Of a DNA stretch of 64,000 nucleotides, positions 16,963 through 24,848 are shown piece after piece. The first letter of the stretch is position 1. Each line of letters starts with the position of its first letter. The notes below the pieces were generated by a model. The model did no database searches, was not told the DNA's origin, and worked only from the letters and a program-made list of their open reading frames with translations. Origin of the DNA: Desulfolinea sp964487745 (GTDB lineage: Bacteria; Chloroflexota; Anaerolineae; Anaerolineales; Villigracilaceae); contig CAZASG010000020.1 in the NCBI GenBank assembly GCA_964487745.1, positions 1-64,000 of the forward strand, read 5' to 3'. The translations under genes were made by a program, and so were the position numbers.

Positions 16963-18594
16963 ATGAAATACATCTCTGTTGCAGAAATGCGCAATATCGA
17001 CGTTCAGACCGATGCCGTTGGTGGTGTCTCTTTTGCCCAACTAATGGAAAATGCTGGTCGTGGGATTGCAGATATTATCCTTGATCTGCCACCATCTGAT
17101 GGTGATGATACGATCCTGGCACTGGTCGGTCCCGGGAATAACGGCGGGGACGCGTTGGTTGCCCTCGATCTGCTCGCCGCCGAAGGTTGGGATGTGACCG
17201 CCTATCTCTTCAAGCGCAAGATCAAAGATGATCCGTTGATCGAACGTGTCAAAAAAGCTGGCGGGAATATCGTCACTGCTCAAAATGATCAGGACTTCGA
17301 AAAGCTGACAGCCTTGACAACCGAAACATCGGTCTTTTTGGATGGCCTTCTGGGTACGGGGATCAAACTCCCGTTGCGTGACAGCGCAGCTGATCTGTTG
17401 GCAGCTGCCAGTGACGCCCTTGAAAGCGTCGGTTGGGAGCCTTATATCGTTGCGATCGATTGTCCTTCTGGGGTGGATAGTGACTCTGGTCACGCCGCAC
17501 CGGAGACCATCCCGGCAGACATCACAGCGACGATGGCAGCTATCAAGTTCGGCTTGCTGAAATTACCCGCGTTCGAGCTTTGCGGTGATATTGCTGTGGT
17601 TGATATTGGCGTGACAGACAAAGTGCCCGATTGGGCACAGGTTACGAATTTTGTTGCCAACGAGGAACAGGTTTCCGCACTTTTGCCAGAGCGTCCGCTT
17701 TCGGCGCATAAGGGAACATTTGGCACGGCGCTCATTGCGGCGGGATCGGTTAATTATACGGGCGCTGCGTTGCTGGCAGGGAAAGCTGCCTATCGCATCG
17801 GTGCAGGCTTGGTGACGATGGCTGTTCCCTCCATGTTGCATAGCGCGTTGGCGGGACAATTCCCCGAAACGACCTGGGTCTTACTTCCGCACAAAATGGG
17901 CGTCATCGCAGCGGATGCCGCTGCCGTGTTGCTCGAAAATACACAGCGCGCAACGGCTCTGCTTATCGGCCCCGGTTTTGGTATTGAAGAGACTACGCGC
18001 GAATTTATTGAGAAGCTTTTGAAGCTCAAAGGCGCGGTAAAAAAGAAGGCGGGCGGAATTGGTTTCGTCCACGCTGAAGGAAAGAAGAAAGAAGAAAAAG
18101 AAGTTGAATTGCCGCCACTCGTTTTTGATGCCGATGGTTTAAAATTGCTCGCTGAGATCGAAAACTGGCATGAACTTATTTCTGAACCGGCAGTACTGAC
18201 CCCGCATCCCGGTGAGATGGCGGTGATGACTGGGTTGTCGGTCGCCGAAATTCAAGCCGATCGTCTTGGGATCGCGAAGAAATATGCGCAGGAATGGGGA
18301 CATGTGGTTGTGCTGAAAGGGGCGTTCACGGTCATTGCCGCTCCGAACGGTGAAACGTACACTGTTCCCGTTGCCTCGGCGAGTTTGGCGCGTGCGGGAT
18401 CAGGTGATGTGCTCGCGGGGCTGATCGTTGGTCTCCGCGCTCAGGGGCTAAATGCTGTTGACGCAGCGGTAGCAGGCTCATGGGTCCATGCGCAGGCGGG
18501 TCTGCTGGCGGGAGAGATGTTAGGGGCATCTGCATCCGTTTTGGCGGGCGACATCCTGTCTACAGTCCCTGAGATCCTTGCTGATCTGGAGTAA
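16963..18594 (+). CDS. nnr: Bifunctional NAD(P)H-hydrate epimerase / ADP-dependent NAD(P)H-hydrate dehydratase
   Basis: 543 residues, two fused domains. The N-terminal YjeF_N epimerase (about 1-215) has GPGNNGGDALVAL and DGLLGTGIK and the IDCPSGVDSDSG motif. The C-terminal carbohydrate-kinase-like dehydratase (about 235-540) has HKGTFGTALIAAGS, VFDADGLKLL, TPHPGEMAVMTG and ARAGSGDVLAGLI. The enzyme repairs hydrated NAD(P)H. Oddly, a Lys/Glu-rich insertion (KKKEEKEVELP, about residue 374-384) sits between core strands. It follows AOR by 14 bp and ends at a repeat and terminator. Confidence 0.95.
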   Translation: MKYISVAEMRNIDVQTDAVGGVSFAQLMENAGRGIADIILDLPPSDGDDTILALVGPGNNGGDALVALDLLAAEGWDVTAYLFKRKIKDDPLIERVKKAGGNIVTAQNDQDFEKLTALTTETSVFLDGLLGTGIKLPLRDSAADLLAAASDALESVGWEPYIVAIDCPSGVDSDSGHAAPETIPADITATMAAIKFGLLKLPAFELCGDIAVVDIGVTDKVPDWAQVTNFVANEEQVSALLPERPLSAHKGTFGTALIAAGSVNYTGAALLAGKAAYRIGAGLVTMAVPSMLHSALAGQFPETTWVLLPHKMGVIAADAAAVLLENTQRATALLIGPGFGIEETTREFIEKLLKLKGAVKKKAGGIGFVHAEGKKKEEKEVELPPLVFDADGLKLLAEIENWHELISEPAVLTPHPGEMAVMTGLSVAEIQADRLGIAKKYAQEWGHVVVLKGAFTVIAAPNGETYTVPVASASLARAGSGDVLAGLIVGLRAQGLNAVDAAVAGSWVHAQAGLLAGEMLGASASVLAGDILSTVPEILADLE

Positions 18595-18602
18595 ACTCAG
18601 TT

Positions 18603-18706
18603 CCTGAGCGGAGTTCTGAACGAAGTGAAGAACGTAGTCGAAGGACGGCGTTTTTACATAATCCGCCCTTCGACTGCGCCGATACTCCGTATCGCCTCCG
18701 CTCAGG
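18603..18706. repeat. Long inverted intergenic repeat with CTTCGACT / CTCCGCTCAGG arms
   Basis: CCTGAGCGGAG (18603-18613) pairs with CTCCGCTCAGG (18696-18706), and AGTCGAAGGACGG pairs with CCG-CCCTTCGACT further in. This is the common GAGCGGAG/CTTCGAC type of mobile palindromic repeat found in many bacterial genomes. Confidence 0.75.
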
Positions 18707-18716
18707 GGCTGGAATC

Positions 18717-18750
18717 AAAAAGGTCGCTCATTTGAGCGACCTTTAACTTT
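18717..18750. terminator. Bidirectional hairpin terminator between nnr and the SPFH gene
   Basis: AAAGGTCGCTCA/TGAGCGACCTTT stem with a 2-nt loop, A-run on the left and a short interrupted T-run on the right. Confidence 0.7.
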
Positions 18751-18763
18751 TAAGCTGTAACTT

Positions 18764-19810
18764 TTAGCCGAGGAATTCTTCCAGTGCCCTCTTGCTGATG
18801 CGATAAGCGCTGCCAAGTTTCTTGGCTTTGAGATCACCAGCTTCGATGGCTGCGATGACGTCCTCAGGTGAAACGCGCAATACATCGGCGGCTTCGGCGG
18901 GGGTCATCACGTCGGGCATACCACCGCTTGCAGCAGCGGGAGCAGCCTGCTGTTGAGACTGGCTGGCAGCTGCACCAGAAGTAGCATTTTGCATCAGATT
19001 GCCAATTCCCATACCAGCACCGATGCCTGCGGTCAGGCCTGCACCGCCGCCTTCATTGTTGGCTGCGTCGCGCATGGCGTCAGCGGCCTGGAGCTGGGTG
19101 TAGGTGGCCATATCGAGCATGCCCATATCGCGCAATTCCTGAGCGGACTTGGAGGAAGGCTTTAGATTGCCGATATAGAAGGATTTGAGTACTAGACCCA
19201 AAGCTTCGAAATCAGGCTGTGCTTTGGCTCGCACGCCAGCACCAAGCTCTTCGGTCAGCCCGATCATTTCGGGGACGCTATTCTTTGCTCCGGTTTCGCC
19301 AAGCAGATCGGCAAATTTTGAGAGCAGCATGGTGCGCAGACGATCTTCGATGTCGTCCATATTATAAGCACCCTGTGTGCCAACTACTTGGGTGACGAAT
19401 TGCTGCGGATCACTGACCTGGATGGAGTAGGTGCCGAAGCCTTGCAGGAGCGCTACGCCCAGACCCATGCCCGGGTTGCGGACGATGATCGGTTGCGGGG
19501 TGCCCCATTTGATGTCGGCGAACTCGCGCATCGAGACGAAGTAAACTTCAGCGGGGAAGGGGGTACGGTCGTTAAAAGCCTTGCCGATGAAGTCAATAAC
19601 TTTCGGGATGTTAGCGGTGGCGATAGTGTGGCGTCCAGGGCCGAAAGTGTCGAGTGCTTGTCCGTCACGGAAGAACACCGCGTTTTGAGATTCACGTACA
19701 ATGACCTGCGAACCGATCCGATAATCACCGATCCCTTTTTCGGGGAAGCGGTGCACGATCTCATTATGCATTTCATTGGGATATTCAATTACGTCGAAAA
19801 TGCGAGCCAT
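18764..19810 (-). CDS. SPFH-domain protein with C-terminal excisionase-type helix-turn-helix
   Basis: 348 residues. Residues ~30-240 match the YdjI/virion-core type of SPFH (band 7) domain: ESQNAVFFRDGQALDTFGPGRHTI, IPKVIDFIGKAFNDRTPF, AEVYFVS, IKWGTPQPI, YSIQVSDPQQFV. A Gly/Ala/Gln-rich linker (about 250-300) leads to a C-terminal ~50-residue module, MTPAEAADVLRVSPEDV..AIEAGDLKAKKLGSAYRISKRALEEFLG, which is the MerR-like excisionase fold. In the family this end usually carries a zinc ribbon. An AAGGAG box precedes the ATG. SPFH proteins oligomerise at membranes; what a DNA-binding-type module does here is unknown. Confidence 0.82.
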   Translation of the reverse strand: MARIFDVIEYPNEMHNEIVHRFPEKGIGDYRIGSQVIVRESQNAVFFRDGQALDTFGPGRHTIATANIPKVIDFIGKAFNDRTPFPAEVYFVSMREFADIKWGTPQPIIVRNPGMGLGVALLQGFGTYSIQVSDPQQFVTQVVGTQGAYNMDDIEDRLRTMLLSKFADLLGETGAKNSVPEMIGLTEELGAGVRAKAQPDFEALGLVLKSFYIGNLKPSSKSAQELRDMGMLDMATYTQLQAADAMRDAANNEGGGAGLTAGIGAGMGIGNLMQNATSGAAASQSQQQAAPAAASGGMPDVMTPAEAADVLRVSPEDVIAAIEAGDLKAKKLGSAYRISKRALEEFLG

Positions 19811-19900
19811 CTTTTTCTCCTTATAAATTGGTCACAATAACTATCTGATTATAGCGCATTCAGTATACGTTTGTCTGCCCCAAAGGTTGTATTTCACAAA

Positions 19901-19933
19901 GATGCCACGCACTTCTAAAGTGCGTGGCATCTA
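19901..19933 (-). terminator. Hairpin after xdhC
   Basis: A perfect GATGCCACGCACTT/AAGTGCGTGGCATC 14-bp stem with a 3-5 nt loop, followed on the minus strand by TTTGTG. The T-run is short, but it is placed exactly after the last gene of the minus-strand run. Confidence 0.65.
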
Positions 19934-19936
19934 ATA

Positions 19937-20728
19937 CTAATTACTCATCTTCTCGCCCGTGCCCCCATGACGGATCATCAGGACTTCGGCCATAATGCTG
20001 ACGGCGATCTCCTCCGGGGTTTCGGCCTCGATCTCCAGCCCGATCGGCGAGTGGACGCGGGCATACTGCTCTTCATCGACGCCTCGCTCTTGCAGGAGCT
20101 TGGTCGCCGTTGCCCAGCGGCGCTTTGAGCCTATCACGCCGATATAGGCAGCCTTGCTTTTGAGTAGATCGGGCAAGGCGATTGCATCCAAATCTGCGCC
20201 GCGTGTTGCCATGACGATGAACGTTTGGGCGTTAATATTCACCTTTTCAGCGATCTCCTCCATTTGCAAGTTGAGATATTCATCCCCGCCTGGGATATGC
20301 TCGGGCGTGCAGAATTCGGGATTATCTTCCACGACCATGGTGCGGAATCCCAGCCACTTGGCGAGATGTACGACGGCTTTGCCGACATGCCCTGCGCCGA
20401 TCAGTAAAAGTGTTGGGTCTGGCAAAATTGGTTCCACATAGACCTCCACTGTCCCGCCACAAACGCCGGGATCGCCTTTCGACGGGTCTGCCATATTATA
20501 GGTGAGATAACGCGCTTCGCCGTCCTGCATGGCTTCGAGCGCTGCGGCGTGGACACGCCGTTCCAATTCCCCGCCGCCGACTGTGCCGAGGGTTGTCCCG
20601 TCAGCGTAGATCAGCAGCTTGCTGGTGCCATGTCGTGGCGTAGAGCCTTTACTACGCACGATTGTTGCGAGCGCGGCGCTTTCTTGTTTTTTCTCAATTT
20701 CTGCAACTGCTTGATAAATAGTTTTCAT
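19937..20728 (-). CDS. xdhC: XdhC family molybdenum cofactor insertion/maturation protein
   Basis: 263 residues. The N-terminal XdhC/CoxI domain has RSKGSTPRHGTSKLLIYADG..LGTVGGGELE; the central CGGTVEVYVEP motif contains the conserved Cys; the C-terminal Rossmann domain has LLLIGAGHVGKAV, ATRGADLDAIAL and GVIGSKRRW. XdhC proteins bind and sulfurate Mo-cofactor before insertion into xanthine-dehydrogenase-type enzymes; the obvious client is the Mo-hydroxylase at 28.7 kb. It lies three bases after the deaminase gene, at the end of a five-gene minus-strand run. No strong ribosome-binding site is visible, consistent with coupling. Confidence 0.93.
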   Translation of the reverse strand: MKTIYQAVAEIEKKQESAALATIVRSKGSTPRHGTSKLLIYADGTTLGTVGGGELERRVHAAALEAMQDGEARYLTYNMADPSKGDPGVCGGTVEVYVEPILPDPTLLLIGAGHVGKAVVHLAKWLGFRTMVVEDNPEFCTPEHIPGGDEYLNLQMEEIAEKVNINAQTFIVMATRGADLDAIALPDLLKSKAAYIGVIGSKRRWATATKLLQERGVDEEQYARVHSPIGLEIEAETPEEIAVSIMAEVLMIRHGGTGEKMSN

Positions 20729-20731
20729 TTT

Positions 20732-21199
20732 TTATTTAACTTTTCTGGTTTCAATGATTTCGACCATCTGATGAAATAGTTCATCACACTTTTCTGGCAG
20801 GGCGGGCCCTGTCAGTTTCAATTCCTTAAAAAAGCGTTCAAACGCAGGCGGCATATGCCCAACGGTACAGAGTGCCCCGCCACGTGGATCTTCCGCACCG
20901 TAGATCACGTGGCCAATTTTATGCAAGAGGATCGTGCTCAAACACATCAGGCATGGCTCAAGAGTGGTGTAGAGTGTCATCTCTTTAGCCCGAGCCCAAA
21001 GATCAGGATCAACATTTGTCAGTGCATCGATCTCGGCATGCCGCCCCGGGCTGATGACCGGGTGCCACAGCCTGTTCTGCCCTTCGGCGATAATCTTTCC
21101 GTCAAGGGTGATCAATGCTCCAATGGGCAAATTACCCGCTGTCTTGGCAGCTTTTGCTAATTTTACTGTGTAGAGCATGTAGTCGTGTTGAGTAGGCAT
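20732..21199 (-). CDS. Zinc-dependent nucleoside/base deaminase (CMP/dCMP deaminase fold)
   Basis: 155 residues. The zinc site is complete: HAEIDAL (H-A-E with the catalytic Glu) and TLEPCLMCLSTIL (PCxxC). The family includes guanine deaminase, TadA and cytosine deaminase. The sequence around NRLWHPVISPGRHAE lacks the clear TadA wording, and the gene sits directly before xdhC and near a Mo-hydroxylase, which favours a purine deaminase such as guanine deaminase (guanine to xanthine). That choice is inference. It lies between the pyrophosphatase and xdhC genes. Confidence 0.83.
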   Translation of the reverse strand: MPTQHDYMLYTVKLAKAAKTAGNLPIGALITLDGKIIAEGQNRLWHPVISPGRHAEIDALTNVDPDLWARAKEMTLYTTLEPCLMCLSTILLHKIGHVIYGAEDPRGGALCTVGHMPPAFERFFKELKLTGPALPEKCDELFHQMVEIIETRKVK

Positions 21200-21214
21200 A
21201 TGGGTTGTTTGAAA

Positions 21215-22555
21215 CTAGCGTTCCAACAGTCCCAAGACCGTTGGCAATAACTGTTTCTTGCGCGAGACGACGCCTTTTGCCAGGCGAGTGCCGTTGTTTT
21301 GGCGAGGATAGGGCAGGTCGCCGAGTTCGGGCGGCTCATTGACAATCAGCAACTGGCTCGAGCCGCGTACCACGTCGGTTACCATGAGCATGGAGAAATC
21401 CACGGCTTTTTGGGTGCGGCTTTCTTCGAGAGCGACTTGTAATTTTTCGAGATGCTCCGGGAGTTGGCGCATATCGGTCACTTCTGCTTGTGAAACCGAG
21501 AAACGATAAATGCCACTTTCGTAGAGTTTTAGATCGGCCCCGATGATCTCGTTCGGTTCGCGGTTTCCCAAGCCTGCTCCCGCGCTCAGGATCTGCTCTC
21601 CATACGATTGAACGCTTTCGCCCGCCAGCGGACCGCCGTGGACAAATGCCCAGCGTCCCAGCCTTTTGGCGGCCTCTTTGTCACGCTCAGTTGTAGTGGG
21701 GGATGTCAAGATCAGCGTGTCGGAGAGCAAGCCCGCCAGCAACATCCCGGCGATACGCGGCGGTGCGCTCAATCCCGATTTTTCGATCTTCTCAGAGACG
21801 AGTGTGCTAGTGCTGCCGACGATATCGACCGTAAAGCGAATCGGTACATGCGTGGAGGGGTTTCCCAGGCGGTGATGGTCAAGGATCTCGATCAATTCCG
21901 CTTCTTCGAGATGCGCCACAGATTGACGGGCTTCGTTATGATCGACCATGATGATTTTGATCCGCGGCGGATTAAGCGCATCCCGTTGACGGCAGACACC
22001 CTTGTAGACACCATTTTCGTTGATGACGAAGAAGTTGTCGCCCTCATAGCGCAGCAGGCGATTGATCGAATCGCGGATGCGGCCTTTGCGGCGCAGTTGA
22101 GGGACGTCCATATTGCAGGCTTCACGACAGGGAGCGTCCAGCATGTCTGCGATCTTCATCTCCTGACGTTTGCTGTGTGCGCCGACGGTCTCGCTCATAT
22201 AGGCGAAAATGCTGCCCCCCGTGATCAAGCCAAAAGGTTTCCCGTCGGCTTCCACAACGGGAGCAACTCCCCCGGTGCGCGATGCGATCGCCCAGGCTTC
22301 ACGGAGTGGGGCATCCGGGTCGGTGGTATCCAATCGGCGCATGACAGCATCAAAACGCGGGGAAGCGTCTGTCAGCAAAATCGGGGCATCCAACTTGAGA
22401 TGTTTTAGTATCCACGCCGTTTGCGGATTCAATGTCCCCGCCCGGGCGGCGGTGACTTCCTCACCGCATTCGTTCAATAGCCAGGCATAGCCCATGGCGG
22501 CTGCGATAGTGTCGGTGTCGGGATTGATATGTCCGATAACGTAGGTTTGACTCAT
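21215..22555 (-). CDS. ppaC: Manganese-dependent (family II) inorganic pyrophosphatase with inserted CBS domains
   Basis: 446 residues. N-terminal GHINPDTD, then a pair of CBS-like segments (about residues 70-190: DAVMRRLDTTDPDAPL..; GDNFFVINENGVYKG), then the remaining DHH-family motifs DHNEARQS, EILDHHRLG and the C-terminal SRKKQLLP that closes the active site. Such CBS-PPases are regulated by adenine nucleotides. The insert here is about 120 residues and I see no DRTGG domain between the CBS motifs. The start overlaps the MscS stop (ATGA). Pyrophosphate hydrolysis drives biosynthesis; the regulatory CBS pair ties it to energy charge. Confidence 0.9.
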   Translation of the reverse strand: MSQTYVIGHINPDTDTIAAAMGYAWLLNECGEEVTAARAGTLNPQTAWILKHLKLDAPILLTDASPRFDAVMRRLDTTDPDAPLREAWAIASRTGGVAPVVEADGKPFGLITGGSIFAYMSETVGAHSKRQEMKIADMLDAPCREACNMDVPQLRRKGRIRDSINRLLRYEGDNFFVINENGVYKGVCRQRDALNPPRIKIIMVDHNEARQSVAHLEEAELIEILDHHRLGNPSTHVPIRFTVDIVGSTSTLVSEKIEKSGLSAPPRIAGMLLAGLLSDTLILTSPTTTERDKEAAKRLGRWAFVHGGPLAGESVQSYGEQILSAGAGLGNREPNEIIGADLKLYESGIYRFSVSQAEVTDMRQLPEHLEKLQVALEESRTQKAVDFSMLMVTDVVRGSSQLLIVNEPPELGDLPYPRQNNGTRLAKGVVSRKKQLLPTVLGLLER

Positions 22556-23475
22556 TTGCCACCTTCTTTCCAGAGCTTCGCTTTTTCCTGTGCCTGGTTA
22601 TAGAAACGTTGGGTAGGGTAGGCAAGTTGAATATCCTCTTCCTCGGCAAAGGCGCTTAGCGTATTTTCCCAGATGATACCGGTGGAACTGCGCCGCCGAC
22701 GCGGATTGCAAAGATAGCGGATGGTAAGCAGGATGCCGCTATTCGCTACTGCTGTATAGACGATAGGTGTGACCTTACCCGTTTTTATCATATAGGGTTG
22801 GGATGTTTCTCGCAGTTTCTTTTCCATTTCAGGGAGTGTGTCTGTGCTGAAATCATCCACGATTTTTTGTAAAATTTCCTTGGATTTTTTCCAATTGCTC
22901 TCAAAAGTGACCAGCACTTCAAGCTCGTTCCAGATATATTCAAAGCCACGTGTGTAGTTACCCAGAATTGTATTGAAGATGACTCCGTTCGGGATGTGTA
23001 GAACGCGACCGGTCGATTGATCGGCATGCACCCAGTTGCCGATCTCCATGATCGAAAATTGAAAGATGCGAATATCGACCACATCACCTGCAACGCCATT
23101 GATCTCGATGCGGTCGCCTACATCGAAGGGTTTACGCATCAGGATATATGCCCAACCCGCGATATTCATGAGCGGATCTTTTAGGGCGATGGCGATACCG
23201 GCAGAGAGCAGACCAAGAAAAGTGACCAGGGTTTCCATGCCTGTCAGCCAGATGCGCCCGATCACGATCAAGCCGATCAGTGAGAGCAAATAGCCTGTTG
23301 CCTTTTGCCATTGGTAGCGATATTCGATATTTTTGACCGAGCGATTCAACAGCCCGCTCAGAAGACGATTCAGCACCCAAAGCAGAGCGATGGTCAGGAT
23401 GGTTTCAAATAAGTTGAGCTGGATATCAGGAGTGAGCCCTAATCCCGCTTCGAGCCAGGAAATGAAATCTTGCAT
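22552..23475 (-). CDS. MscS-family mechanosensitive channel
   Basis: 307 residues. Three or so N-terminal membrane segments, the pore-lining helix with alternating Gly/Ala (LGLLSAGIAIALKDPLMNIAGW), then the beta domain KPFDVGDRIEINGVAGDVVDI and VLHIPNGVIFNTILGNYTRGF. These are diagnostic of MscS channels that release solutes on hypo-osmotic shock. An AAAGAGG box precedes the ATG. The stop codon overlaps the pyrophosphatase start by 4 bp, so the pair is coupled. Confidence 0.92.
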   Translation of the reverse strand: MQDFISWLEAGLGLTPDIQLNLFETILTIALLWVLNRLLSGLLNRSVKNIEYRYQWQKATGYLLSLIGLIVIGRIWLTGMETLVTFLGLLSAGIAIALKDPLMNIAGWAYILMRKPFDVGDRIEINGVAGDVVDIRIFQFSIMEIGNWVHADQSTGRVLHIPNGVIFNTILGNYTRGFEYIWNELEVLVTFESNWKKSKEILQKIVDDFSTDTLPEMEKKLRETSQPYMIKTGKVTPIVYTAVANSGILLTIRYLCNPRRRRSSTGIIWENTLSAFAEEEDIQLAYPTQRFYNQAQEKAKLWKEGGK

Positions 23476-23517
23476 ATAAGCCTCTTTGAGAAAGCTCTCG
23501 CTGCCGGGAGCGGATCC

Positions 23518-24744
23518 CTAATATATGACCTGCGGAATGGTCCCCTCGCGCGCATCGAAGGTATTTCCCTCGATAATGTAGACGCCCGCCGGGCACGCGC
23601 CACTCGTGATGGACGCGTTGATGGCCTCTGCGACATAGTCCAGGTTATTAACTTGCTCGGCATCGAGCGGACCGACCTGACACTGCACCATTGTGGGGAA
23701 TTCTGTCTGATGCTCCACAAGATAGTCGATCGCTTCGGGCGGCATCGCAATGCGTGGAATCCGCAGCGGGTCAAATTTCGGTGAGTAAGGGGGTGCCATA
23801 AATTTAACTCCGTTGATGATCCAATCAATATCGAAAACGGCTAACATCGGCTCACCTTCGGGCGTGATGTAGTTGACCATCGCGCTGTACGATCCGCCCT
23901 CGGGCCAATACCCAAAGGGGATGGCGAACATATTCCCCAAGCTCTCGATCAGATCCTCGCGCCCGGCGTTGACAAGCAACTCGCGCAAAAAGAGATCATT
24001 CTGTTGTAATTCCCATTGCACGCCTTGGGCGTCGCTCAAATCCAGACGGATATGACGATAAGTATGATTGTAAATGCGGGCATCGTGTTCAAGACACCAA
24101 ATAATAGTTTGGGTCAGGTCATCTTTCCATTTGCCCTCGGCGTCTCCGGCTGCGTACCATTTGTCGCCGAGATTGGAGAAGAGCGCCCATTTGAAGCCAA
24201 ATTCCGGGTGTTGCTGACCATATTCCCACGCGAGGGCAAGCCCAGTGTCCGCGAGCGGTACGCCGTTCTCATCCAGACGGATCTGGTTATTGTAGAAAAG
24301 ATCGTCCATTGTGAAGACAACCGGGCGGCGTCCCTCCGGCACGTAGAGATCGCCCTTGATCCAGTCTTCGAGATGGATGGGAACGAAACCGGCTTGATTA
24401 AGCGCATCCATTCCTGCGATGAAATCTTCGTGGCGGATCTTGTGATCGGTCGATTTCTCGGATGTGTTCGGGGCAAATTGATGGTAATTGATGATCGGCA
24501 CGTGCGGCTCTTCCGCCCAGATGCTTGCTGTCAGATAAAAAGGGGTTTCTGTGGGCGTGGGGACTACCGTCTCGGTCGGGACGGCTGCCATTGTCTCTGC
24601 CGCCATCGTGGATGCCATCGAGACTGCTGTTGCACCTGTGTCAACAGGCAGTGCTGTAGGAGTGGCTGGTGCCGCTCCCGCACACGCATTTGTCAACAGA
24701 ATAAAAGTGAGAAGAATAACAGTAAGTTTAAGTTTTTTATGCAT
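23518..24744 (-). CDS. Polysaccharide-deacetylase-like lipoprotein
   Basis: 408 residues. Signal peptide with lipobox LLTNAC (Cys about residue 21), then an Ala/Thr/Pro-rich linker. The catalytic region has the carbohydrate-esterase family 4 outline: VVFTMDDLFYNN (Asp pair), HTYRHIRLD (the H-x-x-x-H-like metal site) and PFGYWPEGG. The spacing differs from classical NodB, and the DDLFYN motif replaces the usual TFDDG, so substrate and activity are open. It would sit on the outer face of the cytoplasmic membrane. It lies 42 bp upstream of the MscS gene and probably starts this operon. Confidence 0.75.
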   Translation of the reverse strand: MHKKLKLTVILLTFILLTNACAGAAPATPTALPVDTGATAVSMASTMAAETMAAVPTETVVPTPTETPFYLTASIWAEEPHVPIINYHQFAPNTSEKSTDHKIRHEDFIAGMDALNQAGFVPIHLEDWIKGDLYVPEGRRPVVFTMDDLFYNNQIRLDENGVPLADTGLALAWEYGQQHPEFGFKWALFSNLGDKWYAAGDAEGKWKDDLTQTIIWCLEHDARIYNHTYRHIRLDLSDAQGVQWELQQNDLFLRELLVNAGREDLIESLGNMFAIPFGYWPEGGSYSAMVNYITPEGEPMLAVFDIDWIINGVKFMAPPYSPKFDPLRIPRIAMPPEAIDYLVEHQTEFPTMVQCQVGPLDAEQVNNLDYVAEAINASITSGACPAGVYIIEGNTFDAREGTIPQVIY

Positions 24745-24848
24745 ATTTTGAAGACTCTTTACGTAATTATTTGGGTCATTATACTCTTTTCAAGGGGTGA
24801 GAACAAAATGCTTCCCCCAGATTTTATGATACTGGCGAGCGAGAAAAA

